NCBI GenBank assembly: GCA_035566015.1
Contig: DATMRS010000020.1
Coordinates: 496,001-560,000, forward strand
Length of the DNA: 64,000 nucleotides
Direction of reading: 5' to 3'
DNA from: DATMRS01 sp035566015
GTDB lineage: Bacteria; Pseudomonadota; Alphaproteobacteria; Sphingomonadales; Sphingomonadaceae
Part shown: piece by piece, positions 6,587 through 14,975 of the stretch
Layout of the letters: each line of letters starts with the position of its first letter
Numbering within the stretch: the first letter of the stretch is position 1
The notes under the pieces: model-generated
Told to the model about the DNA's origin: nothing
The model's input: the letters and a program-made list of their open reading frames with translations, nothing else
Database searches by the model: none
Made by a program: the position numbers and the translations under genes

Positions 6587-8851
6587 CTATCGTGCGATAC
6601 CCGCCGTGGAGAGTACGGCGAGCGTCACCAGTTCGGACGCGGTGGACGCCATTGTCGCGATCTGCACCGGATGCTCCATCCCGACGAGCATCGGCCCGAT
6701 CACCGAATCGCCGCCCAGCTCGCGGAGCAGCTTCGCCGAGATGTTCGCCGATTGCAGGCCGGGCATGATGAGAACATTGGCCGGCCCCGACAGGCGCATG
6801 AAGGGATAGGTGCCGCGCAGTCGGGGATTGAGCGCGACGTCGGGCGCCATCTCGCCTTCATATTCGAAGCTGACGCCGCGCTGGTCGAGCAGGGCGACCG
6901 CCGCCCGCAGATTTTCCAGCCAGTGGCCCGGCGGGTTGCCGAAGGTGGAATAGGAAAGGAAGGCGACGCGCGGCTCATGTCCCATGCTCCGCGCGACGGC
7001 CGCCGTCTTTTCGGCGATATCGGCCAGCTCGGCGGCGGAGGGCCGCTCGGTGACGGTGGTGTCGGCCATGAAGACGGTGTGGCTCTGGCCGACGAGGACA
7101 TGGATGCCGAACGGCTTGCAGCCTTCCATCGGGTCGATCACGCGGCGGATTTGGCGCAGCGTCTGCGAATAGGTGCGCGTGACGCCGGTGATCATCACGT
7201 CCGCCTCGCCCAGCGCGACGAGCAGCGCGCCGAAGATGTTGCGATCCTGATTGACCAGCAGCTCGACGTCGCGGCGCAGATAGCCGCGCCGCTGGAGCCG
7301 CCTGTAGAGATAATCGACCATTTTCGGCACGAGCGGCGAGATGCGGCTGTTGTGCAACTCGAACGAGGAGGGATCGTCGACGCCCAGCGCGCGCAGGCGA
7401 TCGGGCACATCGTCGCGCCCGACGAGGACGGGCGTGCCATAGCCGCCATCGCGGAACTGGATCGCGGCGCGCAGCACCACCTCCTCCTCCGCCTCGGCGA
7501 AGACGACGCGCTTGGGATGCGCGCGCGCGCCCTCATAAGCGAGGGTGAGGACCGATGTGGTGGGATTGAGCCGCGCCTTCAGCTTCAGGCGATAGTCGGC
7601 CATGTCGAGGATCGGCTTGCGCGCCACGCCCGAGGTCATCGCCGCCTCGGCGACGGCGGCGGGCACCACCTCCATCAGGCGCGGATCGAAGGGCGCGGGA
7701 ATGATGTAATCGCGTCCGAAGCGCGGCGCCTTGCCGCCATAGGCCAGCGCGACCTCCTCGGGCACCTGTTCGCGCGCCAGCTTCGCCAGCGCCTCGGCGG
7801 CGGCGATCTTCATCTCGTCGTTCACCGTCGTCGCGCGCACGTCGAGCGCGCCGCGGAAGATGAAGGGGAAGCCGAGCACGTTGTTGACCTGATTGGGATA
7901 GTCCGACCGGCCGGTGGCGATGATCGCATCGGGCCGCGCGGCGCGCGCCTCGGGCGGCGTGATCTCGGGGTCGGGGTTCGCCATCGCGAAGATGATCGGC
8001 TGGTCGGCCATCTTCCTCACCATCTCGGGCTTGAGCGCGCCGGCGGCGGAGAGGCCGAGGAACACGTCGGCGCCCTCCAGCGCCTCGGCCAGCGTGCGCC
8101 GGTCGGTCTTGGCGGCGTGGGCGGATTTCCACTGGTCCATCCCGCCCTCGCGGCCCTGGTAGATCACGCCCTGCCGGTCGCACATCAGCACCCGATCGGA
8201 CGGCACGCCCATCGCCTTGATGAGTTCGGTGCAGGCGATCGCGGCCGCGCCCGCGCCGTTCACCACGACGCTGACGTCACGCACGTCGCGCCCCGTCAGG
8301 TGACAGGCGTTGATGAGGCCGGCGGCGGTGATGATCGCGGTGCCGTGCTGGTCGTCGTGGAAAACGGGAATGTTCATCCGCTCGCGCAGCGCCTGCTCGA
8401 TCACGAAGCATTCGGGCGCCTTGATGTCCTCCAGGTTGATGCCGCCGAAGCTCGGCTCCAGAAGCGCGATCGCGTCGATCAGCCGGTCGACGTCCTCGGT
8501 CGCGAGTTCCAGGTCGATCGCGTCGACGTCGGCGAAGCGCTTGAACAGCACAGCCTTGCCTTCCATCACCGGCTTCGACGCGAGCGCGCCCAGATTGCCG
8601 AGGCCGAGGATCGCCGTGCCGTTCGAGATGACCGCCACCAGATTACCCTTGGCGGTATAGTCATAGGCGGTTGCCGGATCGTCGGCGATCGCGCGCACCG
8701 GCACCGCGACGCCGGGGGAATAGGCAAGGCTCAGGTCGCGCTGGGTCGCCATCGGCTTGGAGGCGACGATCTCGATCTTTCCCGGCCGACCGACCGAATG
8801 GAAAAGAAGCGCCTCGCGCTCGGAAAACTGGACGTTGCTGCCTTCGCTCAC
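6587..8851 (-). CDS. maeB: NADP-dependent malic enzyme with C-terminal phosphotransacetylase-like domain
   Basis: A 754-residue bifunctional-type malic enzyme. Residues about 1-430 form the malic enzyme, with SLAYSPGVAVPV, the substrate region FGGINLEDIKAPECF, HDDQHGTAI and a dinucleotide-binding NGAGAAAIACTELI. Residues about 440-754 resemble phosphate acetyltransferase and usually act in regulation by acetyl-CoA rather than catalysis. It converts malate to pyruvate and CO2. I chose the GTG at 8851 because GAGGGG lies just upstream and it gives the family-typical start MSEGSNVQFSEREALLFHS; the frame extends to another GTG at 8932. It is divergent from mutS. Confidence 0.95.
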   Translation of the reverse strand: MSEGSNVQFSEREALLFHSVGRPGKIEIVASKPMATQRDLSLAYSPGVAVPVRAIADDPATAYDYTAKGNLVAVISNGTAILGLGNLGALASKPVMEGKAVLFKRFADVDAIDLELATEDVDRLIDAIALLEPSFGGINLEDIKAPECFVIEQALRERMNIPVFHDDQHGTAIITAAGLINACHLTGRDVRDVSVVVNGAGAAAIACTELIKAMGVPSDRVLMCDRQGVIYQGREGGMDQWKSAHAAKTDRRTLAEALEGADVFLGLSAAGALKPEMVRKMADQPIIFAMANPDPEITPPEARAARPDAIIATGRSDYPNQVNNVLGFPFIFRGALDVRATTVNDEMKIAAAEALAKLAREQVPEEVALAYGGKAPRFGRDYIIPAPFDPRLMEVVPAAVAEAAMTSGVARKPILDMADYRLKLKARLNPTTSVLTLAYEGARAHPKRVVFAEAEEEVVLRAAIQFRDGGYGTPVLVGRDDVPDRLRALGVDDPSSFELHNSRISPLVPKMVDYLYRRLQRRGYLRRDVELLVNQDRNIFGALLVALGEADVMITGVTRTYSQTLRQIRRVIDPMEGCKPFGIHVLVGQSHTVFMADTTVTERPSAAELADIAEKTAAVARSMGHEPRVAFLSYSTFGNPPGHWLENLRAAVALLDQRGVSFEYEGEMAPDVALNPRLRGTYPFMRLSGPANVLIMPGLQSANISAKLLRELGGDSVIGPMLVGMEHPVQIATMASTASELVTLAVLSTAGIAR

Positions 8852-8952
8852 TCGAATCCCCTCGCCTTTCCGGCCGGAAAACGCGCCGTCGCGGCCGATG
8901 CCGGCCTTTTGGGCCATGGATGGACGCGTCACAAGCCGCTATCAGCCGATGC

Positions 8953-11571
8953 ATGGCGGGATCGGCGAAAGCGACGGGCGGCGTGACGCCGATGATGGCG
9001 CAATATCAGGCGCTGAAGGCCGAGGCGTCCGATTGCCTGCTCTTCTATCGCATGGGCGATTTTTTCGAATTGTTCTTCGATGACGCCAGGATCGCCTCGG
9101 CCTGCCTCGATATCGCGCTGACGGCGCGAGGCGAGCATGGCGGCAATGCCGTGCCGATGTGCGGCGTGCCCGCCCACGCCGCCGAAAGCTATCTGGCGCG
9201 TCTCATCAAGGCGGGGCACCGCGTCGCCATCGCCGACCAGATCGAAAGCCCGGCCGAGGCGAAGAAGCGCGGCGGATCGAAGGCGCTCGTCCGCCGCGCG
9301 ATCATCCGTGTGGTGACGGCGGGCACGCTGACCGAGGAGGCGTTGCTCGACGCGAGGGCCGCGAACTGGCTCGTCGCGGTGGCGGAGGCGGGCGGCGCGA
9401 TCGGGCTGGCGGCGGCCGACATATCGACCGGCCGGTTCGAAACCGCCTGCCTGCCCCGCGCCGCGCTCGATGCCGAAATCGCGCGGATCGGCCCGGCGGA
9501 GATCGTCGCGGCGGCGGATTTCGACGGGCTTGGCGCGTCGGCCTATCGCTGGCCGCGCGAGCGGTTCGACGCGGCGGCGGGCGAGCGGGCGTTGAAGGCG
9601 CTGTTCGGCGTCGCGACGCTCGACGGCTTCGGCGCGTTCGACCGGGCCGAGCTGGCGGCGGCGGGCGGCCTGCTCGCCTATCTCGGGCAGGCGGGCCAGG
9701 GCAGCCTGCCCTTCCTCCAGCCACCCCGGCGCCGCGCGGCGGCCGATCATATGATGATCGACGCCGCGACGCGCGAGAGCCTCGAACTGACGCAGGCGGC
9801 GGGCGGCGGGCGCAAGGGCAGCCTGCTCGACGCGATCGACCGCACCGTGACGGGCGCGGGCGCGCGCATGCTGGCGGCGGACCTCGGCGCGCCGCTCACC
9901 GATCTCGCGGCGATTCAGGCGCGGCTCGATCTCGTCGCCTTGCTGGAGGGCGATGCGGGCCTGCGCGACCGGCTGCGCGCGAATCTCCGGGCGCTGCCCG
10001 ATATCGGCCGTGCGCTCGGCCGGCTCGTCGCGGGGCGCGGCGGTCCGCGCGATCTGGGGCAACTGCGCGACGGGCTGGAGGAGGCCTATCGCCTCCACGA
10101 CATGCTCGCCGCGATCCCGGCCGCGCCGGCGCTGCTCGCCGATCTGATCCCCGCGCTTCGGGGGCATGGCGCGCTGATCGATCTGCTGCGCCGCGCGCTG
10201 GTGCCGACGCCGCCGGTCGACAGCGCGCAGGGCGGTTATATCGCCGAAGGTTACGATCCCGCGCTCGACGATCTGCGCGCGACCGGCGGCGAGGGGCGGC
10301 GCGCCATCGCCGCGCTGGAGGCGCGCTATCGCCAGCAGACGGGCATCGGCACGCTCAAGATCCGGCATAACGGCGTGCTCGGCTATCATGTCGAGGTGCC
10401 CGCGAAGCAGGCCGACGCGCTGATGCGCGCCGATTCGGGCTTCACCCATCGCCAGACGCTGGCGGGCGTCGTCCGCTTCAACGCGCCCGACCTGCACGAA
10501 CAGGCGCTGCGCGTGGGTCAGGCGGGCGCGCACGCGCTCGCGGCGGAGGCGGCGCATCTGGAAGAACTCAACCAGACGGCGCTCGCGCGGCGGCACGAGA
10601 TCGCCGCCACCGCCGACGCGCTCGCCCGCCTCGATGTCGCCGCCGCCCTTGCCGAGCGCGCGGTGGAAGGGGGCTGGTGCCGGCCCGCATTCGATGCCGC
10701 CGCCTGCTTCGAGGTGGAGGGCGGCCGGCATCCGGTGGTCGAGCAGGCGGTGGCCGCCTCGGGCGCGCGCTTCATCGCCAATGACTGCGTGCTGGGGGAG
10801 CAGTCGCGGCTATGGCTCGTCACGGGGCCGAACATGGGCGGCAAGTCGACCTTCCTGCGCCAGAATGCGCTGATCGCGGTGCTGGCGCAGGCGGGATCGT
10901 TCGTGCCCGCGTCGCGCGCGCGGCTGGGCCTGGTCGACCGGCTGTTCAGCCGGGTGGGCGCGTCGGACAATCTGGCGCGCGGACGATCGACCTTCATGGT
11001 CGAGATGGTGGAGACCGCCGCGATCCTCGCGCAGGCGACCGAACGCTCGCTGGTCATCCTGGACGAGGTGGGGCGCGGCACCTCCACCTATGACGGCCTC
11101 GCCATTGCCTGGGCGGTGGTGGAGGCGGTGCATGACGTCAATCGCTGCCGCTGCCTGTTCGCGACGCATTATCACGAGCTGACGCGGCTGGCCGAGCGGC
11201 TCGACGCGCTGTCGCTCCACCATGTTCGCGCGCGCGAGTGGAAGGGCGATCTGGTGCTGCTCCACGAAGTCGCCGACGGGCCCGCCGATCGCAGCTACGG
11301 CATCGCGGTCGGCAAGCTCGCCGGTTTGCCGCCGCTGGTGCTGGCGCGGGCGAAGGCGGTGCTCGCCAGGCTGGAAAGCGGCCGCGCGGCGACCGGCGGG
11401 CTGGCGGCGGGCCTCGACGACCTGCCGCTGTTCGCGGCGAGGGCGGCGCCCGAGCCCGCCCCCGCCGATCCGCTGCGTGCCGCGCTCGATGCGGTGAATG
11501 CCGACGCGCTGACGCCGAAACAGGCGCTCGATCTCGTCTACGATCTCAAGCGATTGGCCGAGGACGGTTGA
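8953..11571 (+). CDS. mutS: DNA mismatch repair protein MutS
   Basis: An 872-residue MutS, close to the 853 of E. coli. The mismatch-recognition motif is MGDFFELF near residue 36, with the Phe and Glu that contact the mispaired base. The C-terminal ATPase has Walker A GPNMGGKST near residue 625, the Walker B region VILDEVGRGTSTYDG, and an FATHYHEL switch. It recognises mismatches and recruits MutL. The start is uncertain: ATGs at 8920, 8953 and 8992 are in frame, and 8953 gives the short N terminus usual before the MAQYQALK motif. It is followed by a DUF2007 gene 31 bases on. Confidence 0.97.
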   Translation: MAGSAKATGGVTPMMAQYQALKAEASDCLLFYRMGDFFELFFDDARIASACLDIALTARGEHGGNAVPMCGVPAHAAESYLARLIKAGHRVAIADQIESPAEAKKRGGSKALVRRAIIRVVTAGTLTEEALLDARAANWLVAVAEAGGAIGLAAADISTGRFETACLPRAALDAEIARIGPAEIVAAADFDGLGASAYRWPRERFDAAAGERALKALFGVATLDGFGAFDRAELAAAGGLLAYLGQAGQGSLPFLQPPRRRAAADHMMIDAATRESLELTQAAGGGRKGSLLDAIDRTVTGAGARMLAADLGAPLTDLAAIQARLDLVALLEGDAGLRDRLRANLRALPDIGRALGRLVAGRGGPRDLGQLRDGLEEAYRLHDMLAAIPAAPALLADLIPALRGHGALIDLLRRALVPTPPVDSAQGGYIAEGYDPALDDLRATGGEGRRAIAALEARYRQQTGIGTLKIRHNGVLGYHVEVPAKQADALMRADSGFTHRQTLAGVVRFNAPDLHEQALRVGQAGAHALAAEAAHLEELNQTALARRHEIAATADALARLDVAAALAERAVEGGWCRPAFDAAACFEVEGGRHPVVEQAVAASGARFIANDCVLGEQSRLWLVTGPNMGGKSTFLRQNALIAVLAQAGSFVPASRARLGLVDRLFSRVGASDNLARGRSTFMVEMVETAAILAQATERSLVILDEVGRGTSTYDGLAIAWAVVEAVHDVNRCRCLFATHYHELTRLAERLDALSLHHVRAREWKGDLVLLHEVADGPADRSYGIAVGKLAGLPPLVLARAKAVLARLESGRAATGGLAAGLDDLPLFAARAAPEPAPADPLRAALDAVNADALTPKQALDLVYDLKRLAEDG

Positions 11572-11602
11572 TTGCGCGGCCGATCTGGCGCTTGATAGCG
11601 AC

Positions 11603-11803
11603 ATGGCTCTGGTCGAACTCGCGCGTTATCCTGATCGCATCGCGGCGGAACTGGCGCGCGGGCGGCTCGCGGCCGACGGGATCGAGGCGGCCTTGTTCGA
11701 CGAAGGCTTCGCCGCGCTCGGCCTGCAGGTGTTGAGTTCGATTCGCCTGATGGTGGACGAGGACGATCGCCACGCCGCCGCCGACAGCCTCGGATTGGCG
11801 TGA
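11603..11803 (+). CDS. DUF2007 putative signal-transducing small protein
   Basis: A 66-residue protein matching the short DUF2007 fold: MALVELARYPDRIAAELARGRLAADGIEAALFDE followed by LQVLSSIRLMVDEDDRHAAADSL. This is a ferredoxin-like alpha/beta domain related to the ends of P-II-like proteins. Function is unknown in the family. It sits 31 bases after mutS and 7 bases before the EEP-family gene, so the three are likely co-transcribed. Coding potential is supported by family similarity despite the small size. Confidence 0.7.
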   Translation: MALVELARYPDRIAAELARGRLAADGIEAALFDEGFAALGLQVLSSIRLMVDEDDRHAAADSLGLA

Positions 11804-11810
11804 CGCGCGG

Positions 11811-12509
11811 ATGATAACCGTTGCCAGCTACAATATGCGCAAGGCGGTCGGCACCGATCGCCGCCGCGATCCGCGCCGCACGATCGAAGTGCTGCACGAA
11901 CTCGACGCCGACGTTATCGCCTTGCAGGAGGCGGACCGCCGCTTCGGCATGCGGCTGAGCGCGCTTCCGCTCGATCTCCTGGCCGAGCACAGCCAATATA
12001 AGCCCGTGCCGTTCGACATGCGGCCCGGCGGGCTCGGCTGGCACGGCAATGCGCTGCTCGTCCGCAAATCGGTGGAGATACAGGGCTGGACGACGCTCGA
12101 CCTGCCGACGCTTGAGCCGCGCGGCGCGGTGATGGCGGAATTGAACGTGCGCGGCATCGCCTTGCGCGTCGTCGGCATGCACCTCGATCTGTCGGGGCTC
12201 GTCCGGCGGCGGCAGGCGCGCGCCGTGATCGGCCATGTCGAGGCGCGCCGCCCCGCTTTGCCGACGATCCTGATGGGCGATCTCAACGAATGGCTGACGC
12301 AGGGTGGCTGCCTGCGCGAATTCCTGTTCCATTATCGCATGGCGCCGACGGGGCGCAGCTTCCACAGCCGCCGCCCGGTCGCCCGGCTCGACCGGATCAT
12401 CGTCAGCCCCGAAGTCTCGGTCGTCGCCTGCGGCGTGCATCATTCGGCCAAGGCGGTCCGCGCGTCGGATCATCTCCCCGTCTGGGCGCGCCTCGCCATT
12501 TCTGCCTAA
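11811..12509 (+). CDS. Endonuclease/exonuclease/phosphatase (EEP) family protein
   Basis: A 232-residue EEP domain protein with the expected metal and phosphate motifs in order: SYNMRKAVGTD (Asn), DVIALQEAD (catalytic Glu), GMHLDLSG, LMGDLNEW (Asp/Asn pair), and the final SDHLPVWARL (Asp-His). Such enzymes hydrolyse phosphodiesters, either in DNA or in phospholipids. No signal peptide is visible, so it is probably cytosolic. The stop codon lies inside an inverted repeat (CTGCCTA/TAGGCAG). The substrate cannot be set from the sequence. Confidence 0.88.
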   Translation: MITVASYNMRKAVGTDRRRDPRRTIEVLHELDADVIALQEADRRFGMRLSALPLDLLAEHSQYKPVPFDMRPGGLGWHGNALLVRKSVEIQGWTTLDLPTLEPRGAVMAELNVRGIALRVVGMHLDLSGLVRRRQARAVIGHVEARRPALPTILMGDLNEWLTQGGCLREFLFHYRMAPTGRSFHSRRPVARLDRIIVSPEVSVVACGVHHSAKAVRASDHLPVWARLAISA

Positions 12510-12540
12510 AAACTAGGCAGCGCTCCCTTCCTGCCTAAAG
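12502..12540. promoter_or_regulatory. CTGCCTA dyad plus half site upstream of the glnK promoter
   Basis: A perfect dyad CTGCCTA-N5-TAGGCAG (12502-12520) overlaps the stop codon of the EEP gene, and CTGCCTAAA recurs at 12531-12539. The pair lies 60-100 bases upstream of the sigma-54 promoter, where an activator would bind. It may instead be a weak terminator; there is no T tract. Confidence 0.35.
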
Positions 12541-12600
12541 GCCGGGCGCGGCGGGCGGCAGGATCGTGCCGCAACGCAGCGAAAACGGGCTTTCGCGCAA

Positions 12601-12616
12601 TTGGCACGGCGATTGC
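12601..12616 (+). promoter_or_regulatory. Sigma-54 (-24/-12) promoter of glnK-amtB
   Basis: TTGGCACGGCGATTGC matches the sigma-54 consensus TGGCAC-N5-TTGC, with the invariant GG and GC separated by exactly 10 bases. It lies 34 bases upstream of the glnK start. This is the classic control of PII/ammonium transporter operons by NtrC under nitrogen limitation. Confidence 0.85.
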
Positions 12617-12649
12617 GAAGCACTCCTGGTCACATCGTCAGGAGGCCGC

Positions 12650-12988
12650 ATGAAACTCATCATCGCGATCATAAAGCCGTTCAAGCTCGACGAGGTGCGC
12701 GAGGCCCTGTCGAGCCTGGGCGTGCACGGGATGACCATATCCGAGGTCAACGGCTTCGGCCGGCAGAAGGGCCACACCGAAATCTATCGGGGCGCCGAAT
12801 ACAGCACCAACATGGTGCCCAAGCTCAAGATCGAGGCCGCCGTGGACGATGCGCTGGCGCCGCGCGCGCTTGAGGTGATCGAGCAATCGGCACGCACCGG
12901 ATCGATCGGCGACGGCAAGATCTTCGTCCTCGATATCGGCCAGGCGGTGCGCATCCGCACCGGCGAAACCGACGAATCCGCTCTGTAG
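12650..12988 (+). CDS. glnK: Nitrogen regulatory protein P-II (GlnK/GlnB)
   Basis: A 112-residue P-II protein with the uridylylation site Tyr51 in the T loop (YRGAEYSTNMVPK), a B-loop TGSIGDGKIFV and a C-terminal RIRTGE. It senses 2-oxoglutarate and ATP/ADP and, in its unmodified state, blocks the ammonium channel. The start ATG follows a strong AGGAGG, and the sigma-54 promoter is just upstream. Being directly before amtB identifies it as a GlnK-type paralogue rather than the housekeeping GlnB. Confidence 0.95.
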   Translation: MKLIIAIIKPFKLDEVREALSSLGVHGMTISEVNGFGRQKGHTEIYRGAEYSTNMVPKLKIEAAVDDALAPRALEVIEQSARTGSIGDGKIFVLDIGQAVRIRTGETDESAL

Positions 12989-13002
12989 AGGAAAGGGGAA
13001 CC

Positions 13003-14310
13003 ATGACGCTTCCAACCCGAATGGCGACGGGGCTTGGCCTGATCGGCCTGTCCCTGCTCGCCGCCACCCCCGCCTTCGCGCAGGCGACGCCGCCGCCGAC
13101 GCTCAATTCGGGCGATACCGCCTGGATGCTCGTCTCGACGGCGTTCGTGCTGCTGATGATCGTGCCGGGGCTCGCGCTCTTCTACGGCGGCCTCGTCCGC
13201 GCCAAGAACATGCTCTCGCTGCTCACCCAGATCGCGACGCTTGCCGCGATCGCGATCCTCGTCTGGGTAGGCTGGGGCTATTCGCTGGCCTTCACCGACG
13301 GCAACGCATTCATCGGCGGCTTCGGCAAGCTGTTCCTGCTGGGCATCGCGCCCGACACGCTGTCGGGCACCATCCCCGAATATGTCTTCGTCTGCTTCCA
13401 GATGACGTTCGCCGCGATCACCGTCGCGCTCGCGATCGGATCGCTGGCGGAGCGCGTCAAGTTCGCCGCGCTGATGCTGTTCGGCGTCCTCTGGCTGACG
13501 ATCGTCTATTTCCCGCTGGCGCACATGGTCTGGTCCTCGGGCGGCTACTTCTTCACGATGGGCGCGCTCGATTATGCGGGCGGCACGGTGGTGCACATCA
13601 ATGCGGGCATCGCCGGGCTGGTAGGCTGCCTCTTCCTCGGCAAGCGGATCGGCTATCAGAAGGAGATCATCGCCCCCCACTCGATGACGAACACGCTGAT
13701 CGGCACCGGGCTGCTGTGGGTCGGCTGGTTCGGCTTCAACGCCGGCTCCGCGCTCGCCGCGAACGCCGCCGCGGGGCTGGCGATGCTCAACACCTTCGTC
13801 GCCACCGCCGCCGCGCTCGTCGCCTGGCTGGTCGCGGAGCGGGCGGCGGGGCACAAGCCCACCCTGCTCGGCGCCTGTTCGGGCGCGGTCGCCGGGCTCG
13901 TCGCGGTGACGCCGGCGGCGGGCAATGCCGGGCCGCTGGGCGCGATCGTCCTCGGCGCCGTCGCCTCGGTCTGCTGCTTCTGGTTCGTGGTGACGATCAA
14001 GCCGCGCCTCGGCTTCGACGATGCGCTCGACGTGTTCGGTATCCACGGCATCGGCGGGATCGTCGGGTCGCTGGGCACCGCGCTCGTCTATGCGCCGCTG
14101 TTCGGCGGGCCGGGCAAGGCGGATTATCTGATCCTGCCGCAGCTCGGCGTGCAGGCCTATGCCGTTGCGGTCGCGATCCTCTGGTCGGGGATCGGATCGG
14201 CCATCGTTTATGCGATCGTCAACGCGGTGATCGGCCTGCGCGTCTCCCCCGACGTCGAACGCGAGGGGCTCGACCTCGGGGAGCATGGCGAGCGCGCCTA
14301 TAATTATTGA
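13003..14310 (+). CDS. amtB: Ammonium transporter AmtB
   Basis: A 435-residue Amt family channel. A cleavable signal peptide (LLAATPAFAQ, about residues 1-27) is followed by eleven expected membrane helices. Conserved stretches include GLALFYGGLVRAKN, the DYAGGTVVHINAG region with the first pore His, and LDVFGIHGIGGIVG with a second pore His. It imports ammonium as trimers in the inner membrane and is inhibited by GlnK, encoded 14 bases upstream. A strong terminator follows. Confidence 0.97.
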   Translation: MTLPTRMATGLGLIGLSLLAATPAFAQATPPPTLNSGDTAWMLVSTAFVLLMIVPGLALFYGGLVRAKNMLSLLTQIATLAAIAILVWVGWGYSLAFTDGNAFIGGFGKLFLLGIAPDTLSGTIPEYVFVCFQMTFAAITVALAIGSLAERVKFAALMLFGVLWLTIVYFPLAHMVWSSGGYFFTMGALDYAGGTVVHINAGIAGLVGCLFLGKRIGYQKEIIAPHSMTNTLIGTGLLWVGWFGFNAGSALAANAAAGLAMLNTFVATAAALVAWLVAERAAGHKPTLLGACSGAVAGLVAVTPAAGNAGPLGAIVLGAVASVCCFWFVVTIKPRLGFDDALDVFGIHGIGGIVGSLGTALVYAPLFGGPGKADYLILPQLGVQAYAVAVAILWSGIGSAIVYAIVNAVIGLRVSPDVEREGLDLGEHGERAYNY

Positions 14311-14379
14311 AGGACATGCGGGCGCGGCCGGCGACAAGGCCGCCTCCGCCCAAGAGGTTCCTCCTGCGAACGACGACTG

Positions 14380-14408
14380 GGCCGGCGGGCAACCGCCGGC
14401 CTTTTTTT
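14380..14408 (+). terminator. Intrinsic terminator of glnK-amtB
   Basis: GGCCGGCGG pairs with CCGCCGGCC around a GCAA tetraloop, immediately followed by seven T residues. It lies 70 bases after amtB and just before the convergent DUF442 gene. Confidence 0.9.
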
Positions 14409-14412
14409 CGCG

Positions 14413-14820
14413 CTACAGCAGGCCGCGAATCGGGGTGAGATCATAGCCGGCGGCGGCGGCCTTGGCGGTGAGCGCATCGGCATCCTCGCCCTGCCCCGCC
14501 CGGGCCAGCGCCCAGAGGAAGGTGGAGCGCGTGCCCGATCGGCAGAAGGCGAGCACCGGGCCCTTGGCGCCCGCCAGCGCCGAACGCATCGCCGCCACCT
14601 CGGCCGCGCCGAAGCCGCCGGGGGTGATGGGGATGGCGACATAATCGAGCCCCGCCGCCCCCGCCGCCGCCTCGATCGTCGCGGCCGGCGGCTGGCCCGG
14701 CTGCTCGCCATCGGGACGATTGTTGACGATCAGGGTGAAGCCCTCCGCGGCCGCGCGGGCGACATCGTCCGGTTCGATCTGCGGCGATACGGATATGGTC
14801 TCGTCGATCTTGCGGAACAT
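14413..14820 (-). CDS. DUF442 / TIGR01244 family phosphatase-like protein
   Basis: A 135-residue protein of the beta-lactamase-hydrolase-like (TIGR01244) family. It starts MFRKIDETISVSPQIEPDDV, contains IVNNRPDGEQPGQP, and has the Cx5R active-site loop LAFCRSGTRS near residue 92, as in dual-specificity phosphatases and Blh domains. Relatives are linked to sulfide oxidation or biofilm control. No sulfide:quinone oxidoreductase is adjacent, so the role is open. It is convergent with amtB and divergent from the MFS transporter. Confidence 0.85.
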   Translation of the reverse strand: MFRKIDETISVSPQIEPDDVARAAAEGFTLIVNNRPDGEQPGQPPAATIEAAAGAAGLDYVAIPITPGGFGAAEVAAMRSALAGAKGPVLAFCRSGTRSTFLWALARAGQGEDADALTAKAAAAGYDLTPIRGLL

Positions 14821-14975
14821 CGATGCTTACTCCTGGTGCGGGCGTTGTGCGCTTATCCGACGCGCCGGCCGGAGGGGCAAGCTTCCCATATTGATCGACT
14901 TTGCTTCGCTCCGGCGTGCTGCCGCTTCGCCTATCCTGCGCTAGCATCCCCGCCAAGATAGATGAGAGGATAGGC

